A stretch of 64,000 bases of DNA. It comes from Achromobacter anxifer. Its GTDB lineage: Bacteria > Pseudomonadota > Gammaproteobacteria > Burkholderiales > Burkholderiaceae_B. The DNA lies in the NCBI RefSeq assembly GCF_903652925.1, contig NZ_CAHLAR010000010.1:221372-285371 (forward strand). The letters run 5' to 3'. The translations under genes and the position numbers were made by a program. Position 1 is the stretch's first letter. Each line of letters opens with the position of its first letter. This document shows positions 9,074 through 17,791 of this stretch, in pieces. The notes beneath the pieces are model-generated. The model ran no database searches, was not told where the DNA came from, and was given only the letters and a program-made list of their open reading frames with translations.

Positions 9074-9601
9074 CTAGAGCGGAAACGCGCGCGACATGTA
9101 TTGCGCGCGGGGGCCGTAGCCGGCCAGTTTTTCGGCCAGGCCGGCGCTGTCTGCGCTGACCGGGACGTAGCCGTGGCGTTGCCAATAGCCCACGGCGGAT
9201 TCCAGGGAAACCAGGCTGGCCCGGCGCAAGCCGCCGGCCTGGGCGCCGTGCGCGCCGGCCTGGAGCAGGGCCTGGCCTACTCCCAGCCCCTGCGCCGACG
9301 GCGCCACGGCGCAGTCGTGCAGGAACCAGTGGTCGGCGCCGGCGGGCAGCGCCGCCAGCGTGACGTCCAGGGCAGGGGGCAGCCCGGCATCCCAGGGATA
9401 GGAAATCAGATAGCCCAGCAGTCCGCCGTCGGGGCCTGCCGGCGGCGCCGCTTGCGCCACCCAGCAGTGAGAGGGGGCCAGCGCCAGGCGGTTCTGGAAG
9501 AAACCGGCGCTTTCCAGCAGGAAACCGGGGTAGGCCAGGGTCTGGAGGACCAGGATGGCGTCCACGTCGCTGGCCTGCATGGGCCGGACTTGATATTGCA
9601 T
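9074..9601 (-). CDS. GNAT family N-acetyltransferase
   Basis: 175 residues from the MQYQVRPMQASD start; a longer in-frame start would add six residues. The GNAT fold is supported by the acetyl-CoA loop SAQGLGVGQALLQAG (about residues 107-121), preceded by strand HDCAVAP, and by the C-terminal VGYWQRHGYVPV element typical of motif B. It would transfer an acetyl group from acetyl-CoA to an amine. The substrate is unknown. It is monocistronic, divergent from the lipid A cluster to its right. Confidence 0.85.
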   Translation of the reverse strand: MQYQVRPMQASDVDAILVLQTLAYPGFLLESAGFFQNRLALAPSHCWVAQAAPPAGPDGGLLGYLISYPWDAGLPPALDVTLAALPAGADHWFLHDCAVAPSAQGLGVGQALLQAGAHGAQAGGLRRASLVSLESAVGYWQRHGYVPVSADSAGLAEKLAGYGPRAQYMSRAFPL

Positions 9602-9841
9602 GACAACCCGCGAAAACAAAAACTTGGCCGCATTTTAACGATGCCGGGGACGGCCCCTGCTTTACAGGGATTCACAAACTGGGGACACAGCTTCACGCGA
9701 CTTTATTTTTTTCGACTGTGCCGGCTCCTAGAATTTCCCTGGATTTCCCCAGCTTCCACGGCAATGGCGTATTTCACGAAATTTCAACGAGCCCCTACGC
9801 ATACTGCTCGGCATAGTCCTGCAATCCGAGTCTAGAACCCC

Positions 9842-10894
9842 ATGCACATCCAGTTCCGGTCCGATCCTGGCGCCACGCAATTGCTGACCAAGTCGCTTCC
9901 CGTCGAAGCGGTCTGGCCGGCGGCCGAGGCCAGCGTGCCGTACGACACCCGCGTGACTTGTGTCATTCCCTGCCTGAATGAATGCGAGAACCTGCGGGTG
10001 CTGCTGCCTTTGCTGCGCAACCGCCTGGAAGCGTTGTGCAGCAGCTGGGAAATCATTGTGGCCGACGACGGCAGCACGGACGGCACCGAAGCGCTGATGG
10101 CCGAATGGACCGAGCACGCCGGCTTTCGCTATGTGCAGCTGTCGCGCAACTTCGGCAAGGAAGCCGCGATCAGCGCCGGCCTGGAAGCTTCGACCGGCAA
10201 CGCGGTGATCTGCCTGGACGCCGATCTGCAGCATCCGCCCGCGCTGATCGAGCAGATGCTGGCGCGCTGGGCCGCCGGCGCCGAAATGGTCTATGCCGTG
10301 CGCGCGACCCGCGCCGACGAATCCTGGGCCAAGCGCGCTGGCGCGCGCTGGTTCTACAAATTGCTCAGCGGCGCGCGCGGCGTGGACGTGCCTGCCCACG
10401 CCGGCGATTTCCGGCTGATGGACCGCAGCGTGGTGGACGCGCTGATCGCCCTGCCCGAACGCACCCGCTTCATGAAAGGCCTGTACGCTTGGGTCGGCTT
10501 CAAGAGCGAGCCCCTGACCTATACCCCCGACGAACGCATGCACGGCGACAGCCGCTTCAGCAGCATGCGCCTGTTCCGGCTGGCGCTGGACGGGCTGACC
10601 GCGTTCACGACCTGGCCGCTGCGGCTGGTCAGCCTGGTCGGCGTGGCTTTCGCCATGCTGGCGCTGGCGTATGCGGCCTACCTGGTCGGCGAATACCTGT
10701 TCTTCGGCAACGAGGTCTCGGGCTGGACGACCATCGTCACCGCAGTGCTGTTCTTCGCCGGCGTGAACCTGATTTCCCTGGGCGTGGTGGGCGAATACGT
10801 GTCGCGGATCTTCGATGAAGTGAAGGGCCGTCCCTTGTTTGTCGTGCGCCGCCGCCAGGGCAAGGCCTCCCAGCCGGGGCAAGGCCAGAACTGA
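9842..10894 (+). CDS. lgmA: Family 2 glycosyltransferase, undecaprenyl-phosphate sugar transferase (LgmA/ArnC/GtrB-like)
   Basis: 350 residues. After a 39-residue lead comes a GT-A domain (VTCVIPCLNECENLRVLLP, DDGSTDGTEAL, metal-binding LDADLQHP near residue 124). Two C-terminal membrane helices (about 265-290 and 300-325) follow, the layout of polyprenyl-phosphate sugar transferases. It would load a sugar, likely N-acetylhexosamine, onto undecaprenyl phosphate at the inner membrane. The ArnT-like gene starts one base after its stop, and a GtrA and a YdjC-type deacetylase lie next to them. This set matches the Bordetella lgm lipid A glucosamine locus. The symbol is given by that analogy. Confidence 0.8.
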   Translation: MHIQFRSDPGATQLLTKSLPVEAVWPAAEASVPYDTRVTCVIPCLNECENLRVLLPLLRNRLEALCSSWEIIVADDGSTDGTEALMAEWTEHAGFRYVQLSRNFGKEAAISAGLEASTGNAVICLDADLQHPPALIEQMLARWAAGAEMVYAVRATRADESWAKRAGARWFYKLLSGARGVDVPAHAGDFRLMDRSVVDALIALPERTRFMKGLYAWVGFKSEPLTYTPDERMHGDSRFSSMRLFRLALDGLTAFTTWPLRLVSLVGVAFAMLALAYAAYLVGEYLFFGNEVSGWTTIVTAVLFFAGVNLISLGVVGEYVSRIFDEVKGRPLFVVRRRQGKASQPGQGQN

Positions 10895-10895
10895 C

Positions 10896-12476
10896 ATGTC
10901 CGCCACCACTTTCGGGGGGCGTTCCGATTGGACCCCGCCGGCGGGACGCTTCCTGCTCGCGATAGGCGCGTGGCTCGCCTTTCTGGCCTGGATCAGGCCG
11001 CTGACCCTGCCCGATGAAGGGCGCTATGCCGGCGTGGCCTGGGACATGCTGCGCAGCGGCTCGCATGCGGTGCCGCTACTGGACGGCATGCCGTATTTCC
11101 ACAAGCCGCCGCTGTACTACTGGCTGACTGAACTGTCGTTTTCGGTGTTTGGCGTGCATCCCTGGGCGGCGCGCGTGCCTTCGTGGCTGGCCGCGTGGGG
11201 CGCGGCGGCGGCCCTGTACTGCTTCGTGCGGCGCTATCGCGACGCCTCGGCCGCCGCGCTGACGGTGCTGGTGCTTGCCACCATGCCGTTTTTCTACGGC
11301 GGCGCGCAGTTCGCGAACCTGGACATGCTGGTGGCCGGCATGATCACGCTGTGCGTGCTGGCCGCGGTGGATACGGTGCTGCGCGTCGAGCGCGGGGAAG
11401 CCTATCGCTGGATGTCGGTAACCGCTGGCGCGCTGGCCGCCGTGGCGGTGCTGGCCAAGGGTTTGATCGGCCTGGTGCTGCCGGGCGCGATCCTGTTGAT
11501 CTGGATCGTGTGGGAGCGGCGCTGGCGCGGCCTGGCCGCGCTGCTCTGGCCGCCCGCGCTGCTGGTGTTCATCGCCGTGGCGGCGCCGTGGTTCGTGCTG
11601 ATGCAGCTGCGTTATCCCGGTTTTTACGACTATTTCTTCGTCTACCAGCATTTCCAGCGCTTCGCGGCCAGCGGCTTCAACAATGCCCAGCCGTTCTGGT
11701 TCTACCTGCCGGTGGTCGTCGGCCTGAGCCTGCCCTGGTCGCTGTGGGGCGGTGGCATCCTGCGCAAGGCATTCTGGGAGGCGGGCCCGGCGCGTAGCTT
11801 GCGGCGCCTGGCGGTGGTGTGGTTCGCCGTCGTGATCGTGTTTTTTTCGCTGCCGCATTCCAAGCTGGTGGGCTATGTGCTGCCGGCGCTGGCGCCGTTG
11901 GCGTTGCTGCTGGCCGAGGTGATCCAGGGCGCCCGGCGCGCCGACGCCGAGTCGGCCGCGCGCCTGGTGCGCCTGAGCGCGGCGGTGGCGGCGGGAATCT
12001 GCGTCATCGCGGTCGGCATCGCCGCCAACAACGCGCGCGGCAGCGCCGGTCCGTTGGCCAAGGTGGTGCGGGAGCAGGCGCGGCCGGACGACATCTTCGT
12101 GTCGCTGCACACCTACCCCTTCGATCTGGCGCTCTACGCCCGGGCGCCGCACCCGGCCTGGGTGGTGGACGACTGGCTCAACCCCGAGGTGCCGGTACGC
12201 GACAACTGGCGCAAGGAGCTGTACGACGCAGCCAGGTTCGACCCGGCGACGGGCGAGCAGGTGCTGGTCAGTCCCGAGGAGTTCAACGCGCGGTTGTGCA
12301 AGGCGCCGGAAGGCGCCCGCTACTGGGTTTGGGGCACGGCCGCGGACAATCCGGCCTATTTGCCGCTGCAGGGCCTGGCGCCCGTGGTCAGCAGCGTGAA
12401 ATATGTAATGTGGCGCGTCGACGTGAACGCGGGTCTCAGGCAGCGGGTTTGTGGCGGAACGCCCAGAGCCGGCTAG
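10896..12476 (+). CDS. lgmB: ArnT-like lipid A glycosyltransferase (GT39 family)
   Basis: 526 residues with about twelve membrane helices and a soluble C-terminal domain. The first periplasmic loop carries the conserved LPDEGRYA acid pair, followed by MPYFHKPPLYYW, both typical of ArnT/PMT-type enzymes. In Bordetella the ArnT orthologue moves glucosamine from undecaprenyl phosphate to lipid A phosphates, giving resistance to cationic peptides. It starts one base after the GT2 stop. Its last 41 bases overlap, tail to tail, the oppositely oriented gtrA-like gene. Confidence 0.85.
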   Translation: MSATTFGGRSDWTPPAGRFLLAIGAWLAFLAWIRPLTLPDEGRYAGVAWDMLRSGSHAVPLLDGMPYFHKPPLYYWLTELSFSVFGVHPWAARVPSWLAAWGAAAALYCFVRRYRDASAAALTVLVLATMPFFYGGAQFANLDMLVAGMITLCVLAAVDTVLRVERGEAYRWMSVTAGALAAVAVLAKGLIGLVLPGAILLIWIVWERRWRGLAALLWPPALLVFIAVAAPWFVLMQLRYPGFYDYFFVYQHFQRFAASGFNNAQPFWFYLPVVVGLSLPWSLWGGGILRKAFWEAGPARSLRRLAVVWFAVVIVFFSLPHSKLVGYVLPALAPLALLLAEVIQGARRADAESAARLVRLSAAVAAGICVIAVGIAANNARGSAGPLAKVVREQARPDDIFVSLHTYPFDLALYARAPHPAWVVDDWLNPEVPVRDNWRKELYDAARFDPATGEQVLVSPEEFNARLCKAPEGARYWVWGTAADNPAYLPLQGLAPVVSSVKYVMWRVDVNAGLRQRVCGGTPRAG

Positions 12477-12831
12477 CGATGAAGGTCGCCACGGCGAGTC
12501 CCAGCAGGATCAGCGCCAGCAAGATGTCGTAACGGACGGTAGTGCTGTGCAGTAGCCAGGCGTAGGCGGCTTCGTTGATGATGAAGCCGGCTGCTGACAC
12601 GAGAAAGAAACGGCGCGCTGCTACCGTCCAGGGAGTTTTGGAATGACGGAAGGTAAGCCGGTAGTGGCCAGTGAAGGACACGGCGAAAGCGACCAGCCAG
12701 CCGATCAGGTTGGCGGCCAGCGGCGGAATCCCGAAGGTCTCGACGCACCCCACGGCGACGGCCCAATGGGTGGCTGCGGCGGCGCATCCGACGGCGATAA
12801 AAGTGCTAACTTGTTGCAGCAGGGCGCGCAT
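12436..12831 (-). CDS. GtrA-like small membrane protein (possible lipid-linked sugar flippase)
   Basis: 131 residues with four hydrophobic helices, the standard GtrA size. Motifs include NLIGWLVAFAVSFTGHYRLTF and the C-terminal ASRLWAFRHK. Family members are thought to flip polyprenyl-linked sugars to the periplasm. It lies inside the lipid A sugar cluster but on the opposite strand. Its 3' end overlaps the ArnT-like gene by 41 bases, and its start lies 39 bases from the divergent deacetylase start. It may correspond to LgmD. No clear ribosome-binding site precedes the ATG. Confidence 0.8.
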   Translation of the reverse strand: MRALLQQVSTFIAVGCAAAATHWAVAVGCVETFGIPPLAANLIGWLVAFAVSFTGHYRLTFRHSKTPWTVAARRFFLVSAAGFIINEAAYAWLLHSTTVRYDILLALILLGLAVATFIASRLWAFRHKPAA

Positions 12832-12870
12832 GAAAGCCGTGACGAAAATAATGAAATCAAAGGTATTGCG

Positions 12871-13725
12871 ATGAGCAAACGAATAATCGTCTGCGGGGAC
12901 GATTTTGGCATGAATGGCGACATCGATGAAGGCATGCTCGCGCTGGCCGGCATGGGCCGCCTGAGCGCGGTCAGCTGCCTGACGCTGGGTCCCACTTTCG
13001 CGGCGAACGCGGGACGTCTGGGGCTGCTGAACGTGGACATCGGCCTGCACGTGAACTTCACCGAAGCGCTTACGCCCGGCGCCGAAGCCATGCCGGCGTT
13101 GAACCGGCTGATCCTGAGCGCCTATGCGGGCAGGCTGGACGCGGCCTGGATCGATGCGCAGCTGGAGCGCCAGTTCGACGCCTTCGAAGCCGCGTTCGGC
13201 CGCGCGCCGGACTATGTCGACGGCCATCAGCATGTGCATCAGCTGCCCGGCATCCGCGCGCGCCTGTTGCTGTTGCTCAAGCGCCGCTACGGCAGCTGCA
13301 TGCCGTGGCTGCGCCAGACGGCGCCGGGCATGCTGAGCGGCATTCCGCTGAAGGAAGCCTTCAAGGCGCACGTCATCGGCGCGCTGGGCTCGGCCGCGCT
13401 GGCGCGCGAGGCCGGCCGCGACGGCATGCGCACCAATCGCCGCATGTTGGGCGTGTACGGGTTCGAAGGCGGCAAGCGCCGCTACGCGGACCTGCTGCAG
13501 AACTGGCTGTTCAACGCGCGCGACGGCGATCTGCTGATGTGCCATCCCGCCATGGACTGCAAGGATGGCAGCCCCATGTCGCGCCAGCGCCGCGCCGAAT
13601 TCGACGTGCTGGCCAGCCCCAAGCTGGGCGACTGGCTCAACGTCAACGGCGTGCACATCACGCGCCTGCCGGCCGGCACGCATGCAATGGCGGACGCGCC
13701 CAGGCTGGCGGGTTTGCGGCCCTAG
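12871..13725 (+). CDS. lgmC: YdjC/ChbG/HpnK-family carbohydrate deacetylase (LgmC/NaxD-like)
   Basis: 284 residues. The metal site is visible: D10-D11 in CGDDFGM, H60 in IGLHVNF, and H119/H121/H123 in DGHQHVHQ. MSKRIIVCGDD is chosen as the start because the family begins there and AAAGG precedes it. In Francisella (NaxD) and Bordetella, a related enzyme removes the acetyl group from undecaprenyl-phosphate N-acetylhexosamine before ArnT-type transfer to lipid A. That role fits the two neighbouring transferases. The stop codon TAG lies inside a 14-bp tandem repeat. Confidence 0.82.
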   Translation: MSKRIIVCGDDFGMNGDIDEGMLALAGMGRLSAVSCLTLGPTFAANAGRLGLLNVDIGLHVNFTEALTPGAEAMPALNRLILSAYAGRLDAAWIDAQLERQFDAFEAAFGRAPDYVDGHQHVHQLPGIRARLLLLLKRRYGSCMPWLRQTAPGMLSGIPLKEAFKAHVIGALGSAALAREAGRDGMRTNRRMLGVYGFEGGKRRYADLLQNWLFNARDGDLLMCHPAMDCKDGSPMSRQRRAEFDVLASPKLGDWLNVNGVHITRLPAGTHAMADAPRLAGLRP

Positions 13726-13767
13726 GCCTGCGCCCCTAGGTTTGCGCTCCTAGGCCTGCGCCCCTAG
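13721..13767. repeat. 14-bp tandem repeat spanning two convergent stop codons
   Basis: CCTAGG-centred units start at 13721, 13735, 13749 and 13763 (three full units plus the start of a fourth; consensus CCTAGGCCTGCGCC with few differences). The first unit supplies the TAG of the deacetylase gene (13723-13725). The last supplies the TAG of the minus-strand LysR gene (13766-13764). Confidence 0.85.
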
Positions 13768-14627
13768 CTCGCCGTCAGGCTTTGCAGCAGCCAGGCGCCC
13801 GCCGGTCCCAGCGCGCGGCGCCTGGACCACACGGCGTCGACCCGGATATGGCGCGGCCAGCCCGGCGCCTTCAGCTCCACCAGCTGATCCTGGCCGAAGC
13901 GCTGGATCATCCAGCGCGGCAATTCGGTCCAGCCAAACCCCCGGCTGGCCATTTCCAGCAGCATCAGATAGCCGGGCGCCGACCAGGTCGCATAGGCCGG
14001 CTCGGTGTCCTTGTCGCCCAGTTCATAGGTGCTCAGGCGCAGGGCGCGCTCGGATTTCAACTGGTCTTCCGTGACCTGGGGCAGCTGCGCCAGCGGATGG
14101 CCGCGTCCCACGCACAGCACGATCTCCGACAGCTCGGCCAGCGTCGCGTGCGCCACGTCGGGCGGATAGCTGTCCTGGGCGGCCATCAGGCCCAGATGGG
14201 CGCGCCCCTGCTGCACCAGCGCCACCACGTCCTCGTATTCCGCGATCAGGCATTCGAAGCGCAACGCCGGGTAGCGCTGGTCGATCTGGCTGAGCATGGT
14301 GTCGAAGGTCTCCGACTGGAAAGTATCGGACAGCACCACCGTCAGCCGCGGCTCCAGGCCTTCGGCCAGCTGGCTGGCGCTGCGGTTCAGCCTGTCGTTG
14401 GCGGCCAGTACCTGCAGGGCCTGGCCCAGCAGTACCTGGCCCGCCTCGGTCAGCGCGGGCTGCCGCTGGCTGCGGTCGAACAGCACGACGTTCAGGTCCA
14501 CCTCCAGGTTGGCGATGGTTTCGCTGACGGTGGACTGGCTTTTGCCCAGCTTGCGGGCGGCAGCTGAAAACGTGCCTTCGGAGGCGACCTGGGCGAACGC
14601 CGCCAGGGATTCCAGGGAGTGGCGCAT
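13764..14627 (-). CDS. LysR-family regulator divergent from a PACE efflux gene
   Basis: 287 residues. The N-terminal winged helix-turn-helix is clear (LAAFAQVASEGTFSAAARKL, SQSTVSETIANLE), followed by a periplasmic-binding-like effector domain. It is transcribed away from the PACE efflux gene, with a perfect ATCGG-N5-CCGAT dyad in between. By analogy with AceR/AceI in Acinetobacter it probably controls that neighbour and itself. The effector is unknown. Confidence 0.87.
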   Translation of the reverse strand: MRHSLESLAAFAQVASEGTFSAAARKLGKSQSTVSETIANLEVDLNVVLFDRSQRQPALTEAGQVLLGQALQVLAANDRLNRSASQLAEGLEPRLTVVLSDTFQSETFDTMLSQIDQRYPALRFECLIAEYEDVVALVQQGRAHLGLMAAQDSYPPDVAHATLAELSEIVLCVGRGHPLAQLPQVTEDQLKSERALRLSTYELGDKDTEPAYATWSAPGYLMLLEMASRGFGWTELPRWMIQRFGQDQLVELKAPGWPRHIRVDAVWSRRRALGPAGAWLLQSLTAS

Positions 14628-14649
14628 AGGGGGGCGGATCTCGATATGT

Positions 14650-14664
14650 ATCGGTTTTTCCGAT
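14650..14664. promoter_or_regulatory. Putative LysR operator (ATCGG-N5-CCGAT)
   Basis: A perfect inverted repeat with a TTTTT spacer, 23 bases ahead of the LysR start and 76 bases ahead of the PACE start. Spacing and position suit LysR-type autoregulation. Confidence 0.5.
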
Positions 14665-14739
14665 CAAAACCATCTTTATGGTAACGGAAATATCGTCGAA
14701 AATCGCTTCCACTTTGTAGCAACCGACCGCAGGTGGGTC

Positions 14740-15222
14740 ATGACTCAAGCCAAAAAAACCCTCAAGGAACGTTTCCTTCACGCCTTTCTGTTCGAAATCA
14801 TCGCCATCGGCCTGTGCGCCCCGGCGGCCGCCTGGGCCATGGGCAAGTCCCTGTTCGAAATGGGCGTGCTGACCGCGGTGATCGCCTGGATCGCGCTGGT
14901 CTGGAACATGATCTACAACGCAGGCTTTGACCGCATCGAGAACCGCATGGGCTGGACCCGCACGCTGCGGCTGCGCGTGGTGCACGCCTTCGGCTTCGAG
15001 TTGGGCCTGATCCTGATCGTGATTCCGCTGGCCGCCTGGTGGCTCGACATCAGCCTGTGGCAGGCCTTCGTGCTGGATATCGCGCTGGTGCTGTTCTATC
15101 TGCCCTACGCCTTCCTGTACAACCTGGCCTACGACCGCTCGCGCCCGAGGGTGTTGCAGTGGCTGGCCCGCGGCAAGGCGCAGGCCGAGCCGGCCGTCAC
15201 GCGTCAATCACCTTGCGCGTGA
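14740..15222 (+). CDS. PACE-family multidrug efflux protein (AceI-like)
   Basis: 160 residues with four helices arranged as two tandem bacterial-transmembrane-pair repeats. The conserved membrane glutamate is E19 in HAFLFEIIAIG, the counterpart of AceI Glu15; the repeat has a second one in HAFGFELGLIL. Motifs WNMIYNAGFDRIE and YLPYAFLYNLAYDR close each pair. Members export biocides such as chlorhexidine and short-chain diamines by proton antiport. The gene is divergent from a LysR regulator. Its last 26 bases overlap, tail to tail, the gntR-type gene. Confidence 0.88.
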   Translation: MTQAKKTLKERFLHAFLFEIIAIGLCAPAAAWAMGKSLFEMGVLTAVIAWIALVWNMIYNAGFDRIENRMGWTRTLRLRVVHAFGFELGLILIVIPLAAWWLDISLWQAFVLDIALVLFYLPYAFLYNLAYDRSRPRVLQWLARGKAQAEPAVTRQSPCA

Positions 15223-15847
15223 ACATCTCCAGGTAGTCCATCAGCGAGTCCGCGCCCTTGATGGCCGCGGACTCGTTGCCGGTGGCGATGCCCTGGGCCA
15301 TCAGCATGTGGCGGCGCGCGCCTTCGGCGATGTCGCCCTCGTGCTGGTAGGCGTACCAGAAACGCCGGCACTGGATGATCAGCGGTGCCACCGCGTTCAC
15401 GGCCGATGCGTTGCGACAGGCCTGGTGGCAGACATGATCCAGCAGCTGGTCGGCATGCATGTAGTCATCGAGATTGCCGCCCTCCGCGGCCCGGATCATC
15501 TGGGCCGCGCAATCCACGATCTGGGTGCGCTGCGCCGGCGTGGCGCGGCGCGCGGCGCTGGCGGCGATCAGCTGCTCCAGCGCCCGGCGGGTCTGGATCA
15601 GGTCCATGTGGTCCGTCAGCTGGATCATGGACACGCGCAGGCCGCGTCGCGGCTCCTGGCGTATCAGCCCGGCCGCCACCATGCGCAGCAGCGCCTCGCG
15701 CAGCGGCGTGCGGCCCAGGCCGGTCTTTTCCACCAGATCCGCTTCGACGACCGCGCTGCCGGGCTGCAATTGCAGCGTGGCGATCATGCTCTCGATCTGG
15801 TCGTAGGCGACATCGGCGGCGCGCCGTTTGGATTCTGCTGCTGCCAT
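15197..15847 (-). CDS. GntR-family (FCD/FadR-type) regulator of the Liv-like operon
   Basis: 216 residues. The N-terminal winged helix has the typical GLGRTPLREALLRMVAAGLI. The C-terminal all-helical FCD domain holds the usual metal-binding histidines (HADQLLDHVCHQAC). It is the last gene of a seven-gene operon. Its ATG overlaps the upstream permease stop as TGATG, so it is translationally coupled. A TTG one codon earlier is possible but less likely. It probably represses the operon in response to the transported compound; the 30-bp palindrome at 21616-21645 is the candidate operator. Confidence 0.88.
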   Translation of the reverse strand: MAAAESKRRAADVAYDQIESMIATLQLQPGSAVVEADLVEKTGLGRTPLREALLRMVAAGLIRQEPRRGLRVSMIQLTDHMDLIQTRRALEQLIAASAARRATPAQRTQIVDCAAQMIRAAEGGNLDDYMHADQLLDHVCHQACRNASAVNAVAPLIIQCRRFWYAYQHEGDIAEGARRHMLMAQGIATGNESAAIKGADSLMDYLEMFTRKVIDA

Positions 15848-16812
15848 CAACTATTGTTTTCCTTCGTTTTGCGCCACTGCGCGTAGGCCAGCCATTCGCC
15901 GACGAAACCGCGCCGGAAGAACGACACGCACAATACGAAAATCAGTCCGATGACGATGGTGACGACGTCGCCCAGGGTGGCGAGGTAATTCTGCAAGCTG
16001 ACGACCAGCGTTGCGCCCACCACCGGCCCCCATACCGTGCCGATGCCGCCCAGGAGCGTCATCAGCAGCACCTCGGTGGAGGTGGCGAGCGAAACGTCGT
16101 TCAATGCAACCAGCTGGAGCACCAGGGCCTTCAGCGAACCGGCCAGGCCGGCCACCGCGGCCGACAGCACGAAGGCCAGCAGCTTGCACCGGTCTGTATC
16201 GTAACCTAGCGATATGGCGCGCGGCGCGTTGTCCCGGATGGTCTTGAGCACCTGGCCGAAGGGCGAATGGATCACCCGGTAGACGAACAGGAAACCCAGC
16301 ACGAAGACCGCCAGCGCGAAGTAATACATGTTGGTATCGACGCTCAGGTCCACCAGCCCCAGGAACTTGCCGCGCGGGATGCCCTGCATGCCGTCCTCGC
16401 CGCGGGTCCAGCCCACCTGCACTGCCATGAAGTACGCCACTTGCGACAGCGCCAGCGTGATCATCGCGAAGTAGATGCCGGTGCGCCGGATCGCCAGCCA
16501 GCCTATCGCGTAGCCGATGGCCGCGGCCATGGCCACGCCGCAGGCCATCGCGATCTCCGGCGGCAGGCCGCGCGCGCCGAACAGGATCATCATTTCGCCG
16601 GCCGCGTAGCCGGCCCAGCCGAAGAAGGCGGCATGGCCGAACGACACCAGGCCGGTAAAGCCGGTCAGCAGGTTGAAGGCCAGCGCGAACAGCGCGAAGC
16701 ACAGCACCTTCATGACGAACACGGGGTAGACGATCTGCGGGAAGAGCGGCACCAGCAGGGCCGGCACCAGCAGCAGCGCCAGGATGCGGATCGAGGTGGG
16801 TATGCGCTGCAC
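15847..16812 (-). CDS. Liv-type branched-chain amino acid ABC permease (LivM-like)
   Basis: 321 residues with about ten hydrophobic helices. It carries the LivM hallmark sequences LLTGFTGLVSFGHAAFFG (about residues 47-64) and the cytoplasmic loop VIHSPFGQVLKTIRDNAPRA that docks the ATPase. It forms the channel with the LivH-like subunit one base upstream. The true substrate may not be a branched-chain amino acid: the operon starts with a DapA-family lyase, so an amino or keto acid is also plausible. Confidence 0.92.
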   Translation of the reverse strand: MQRIPTSIRILALLLVPALLVPLFPQIVYPVFVMKVLCFALFALAFNLLTGFTGLVSFGHAAFFGWAGYAAGEMMILFGARGLPPEIAMACGVAMAAAIGYAIGWLAIRRTGIYFAMITLALSQVAYFMAVQVGWTRGEDGMQGIPRGKFLGLVDLSVDTNMYYFALAVFVLGFLFVYRVIHSPFGQVLKTIRDNAPRAISLGYDTDRCKLLAFVLSAAVAGLAGSLKALVLQLVALNDVSLATSTEVLLMTLLGGIGTVWGPVVGATLVVSLQNYLATLGDVVTIVIGLIFVLCVSFFRRGFVGEWLAYAQWRKTKENNS

Positions 16813-16813
16813 C

Positions 16814-17716
16814 TTATTTCTCCTTGCCGAACAGGCCGGCGGGGCGCGTCAGCAGAACGATGGCCATGACGATGAACACCACCACCGTCGAGGCTTCGGG
16901 ATAGAACACTTTGGTCAGGCCTTCCAACAGGCCCAGCGCCAGCCCCGTGACGATGGCGCCCATGATGGAGCCCAGGCCGCCGATCACGACCACGGCGAAG
17001 ACGATATTCAGCAGGTTCGAGCCCATCAGCGGATTGATCTGCATGACGGGCGCGGCCAGCACCCCAGCCACGCCGGCCAGCGCCACGCCGAAGCCGTAGG
17101 TCAGGGTGATCATCACCGGCACGTTGACGCCGAAGGCCTGCAACAGCTTGGGATTCTCGGTGCCGGCGCGCAGCATGGCGCCCAGCCGGGTGCGCTCGAA
17201 CAGATACCAGGTCGCGAAGCACAGCGTCAGGGACGCCACCACCACGAAGGCGCGGTAGGCCGGCAGGAACATGAAGCCCAGGTCGTAGCCGCCCTGCAGG
17301 ATCTCGGGCGGCTCATAGCCCACGCCGGAAATGCCATAGAAGTAGCGGAAGCCGCCTTCCATCATCAGCGCGATGCCGAAGGTCAATAGCAGGCCGTACA
17401 GGTGGTCCAGGTGATAGAGCCGCTTGAGCAGCGTCTTCTCGATCACCACGCCCACCAGCCCCACCAGCAGCGGCGCCAGAATCAGCGCGGCCCAGAAATT
17501 GACCTGCACGCCTGGCCCCAGCAGCTGCGGCAGCTGCGTGAAGCCGATCCAGGCCAGGAACGCCGCCATCATGAACTGGGCGCCGTGCGTGAAATTGACG
17601 ATGTTGAGCAGGCCGAAGATGATGGCCAGCCCCATGCTCAGGATGGCGTAGAAGCAGCCGTTGATCAGCCCGACCAGCAGTTGGGCGAGCAAGGCGGAAA
17701 GCGAGATGTCGAACAT
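16814..17716 (-). CDS. Liv-type branched-chain amino acid ABC permease (LivH-like)
   Basis: 300 residues with about eight hydrophobic helices. LivH signatures are NGCFYAILSMGLAIIFGLLN and NFTHGAQFMM near the N-terminus, and a coupling loop around YLFERTRLGAMLRAGTENP. It pairs with the LivM-like permease, whose start lies just after its stop. The gene is separated from the upstream binding-protein gene by a 109-base gap that contains a strong hairpin. Confidence 0.92.
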   Translation of the reverse strand: MFDISLSALLAQLLVGLINGCFYAILSMGLAIIFGLLNIVNFTHGAQFMMAAFLAWIGFTQLPQLLGPGVQVNFWAALILAPLLVGLVGVVIEKTLLKRLYHLDHLYGLLLTFGIALMMEGGFRYFYGISGVGYEPPEILQGGYDLGFMFLPAYRAFVVVASLTLCFATWYLFERTRLGAMLRAGTENPKLLQAFGVNVPVMITLTYGFGVALAGVAGVLAAPVMQINPLMGSNLLNIVFAVVVIGGLGSIMGAIVTGLALGLLEGLTKVFYPEASTVVVFIVMAIVLLTRPAGLFGKEK

Positions 17717-17791
17717 AGTAGGCGGCGGGCGGACAAAGGTCGCGTCGGTTTCCAGGAAGCCCGCGGCGGCGCGCGGCGGGCAGGGCAGCCG

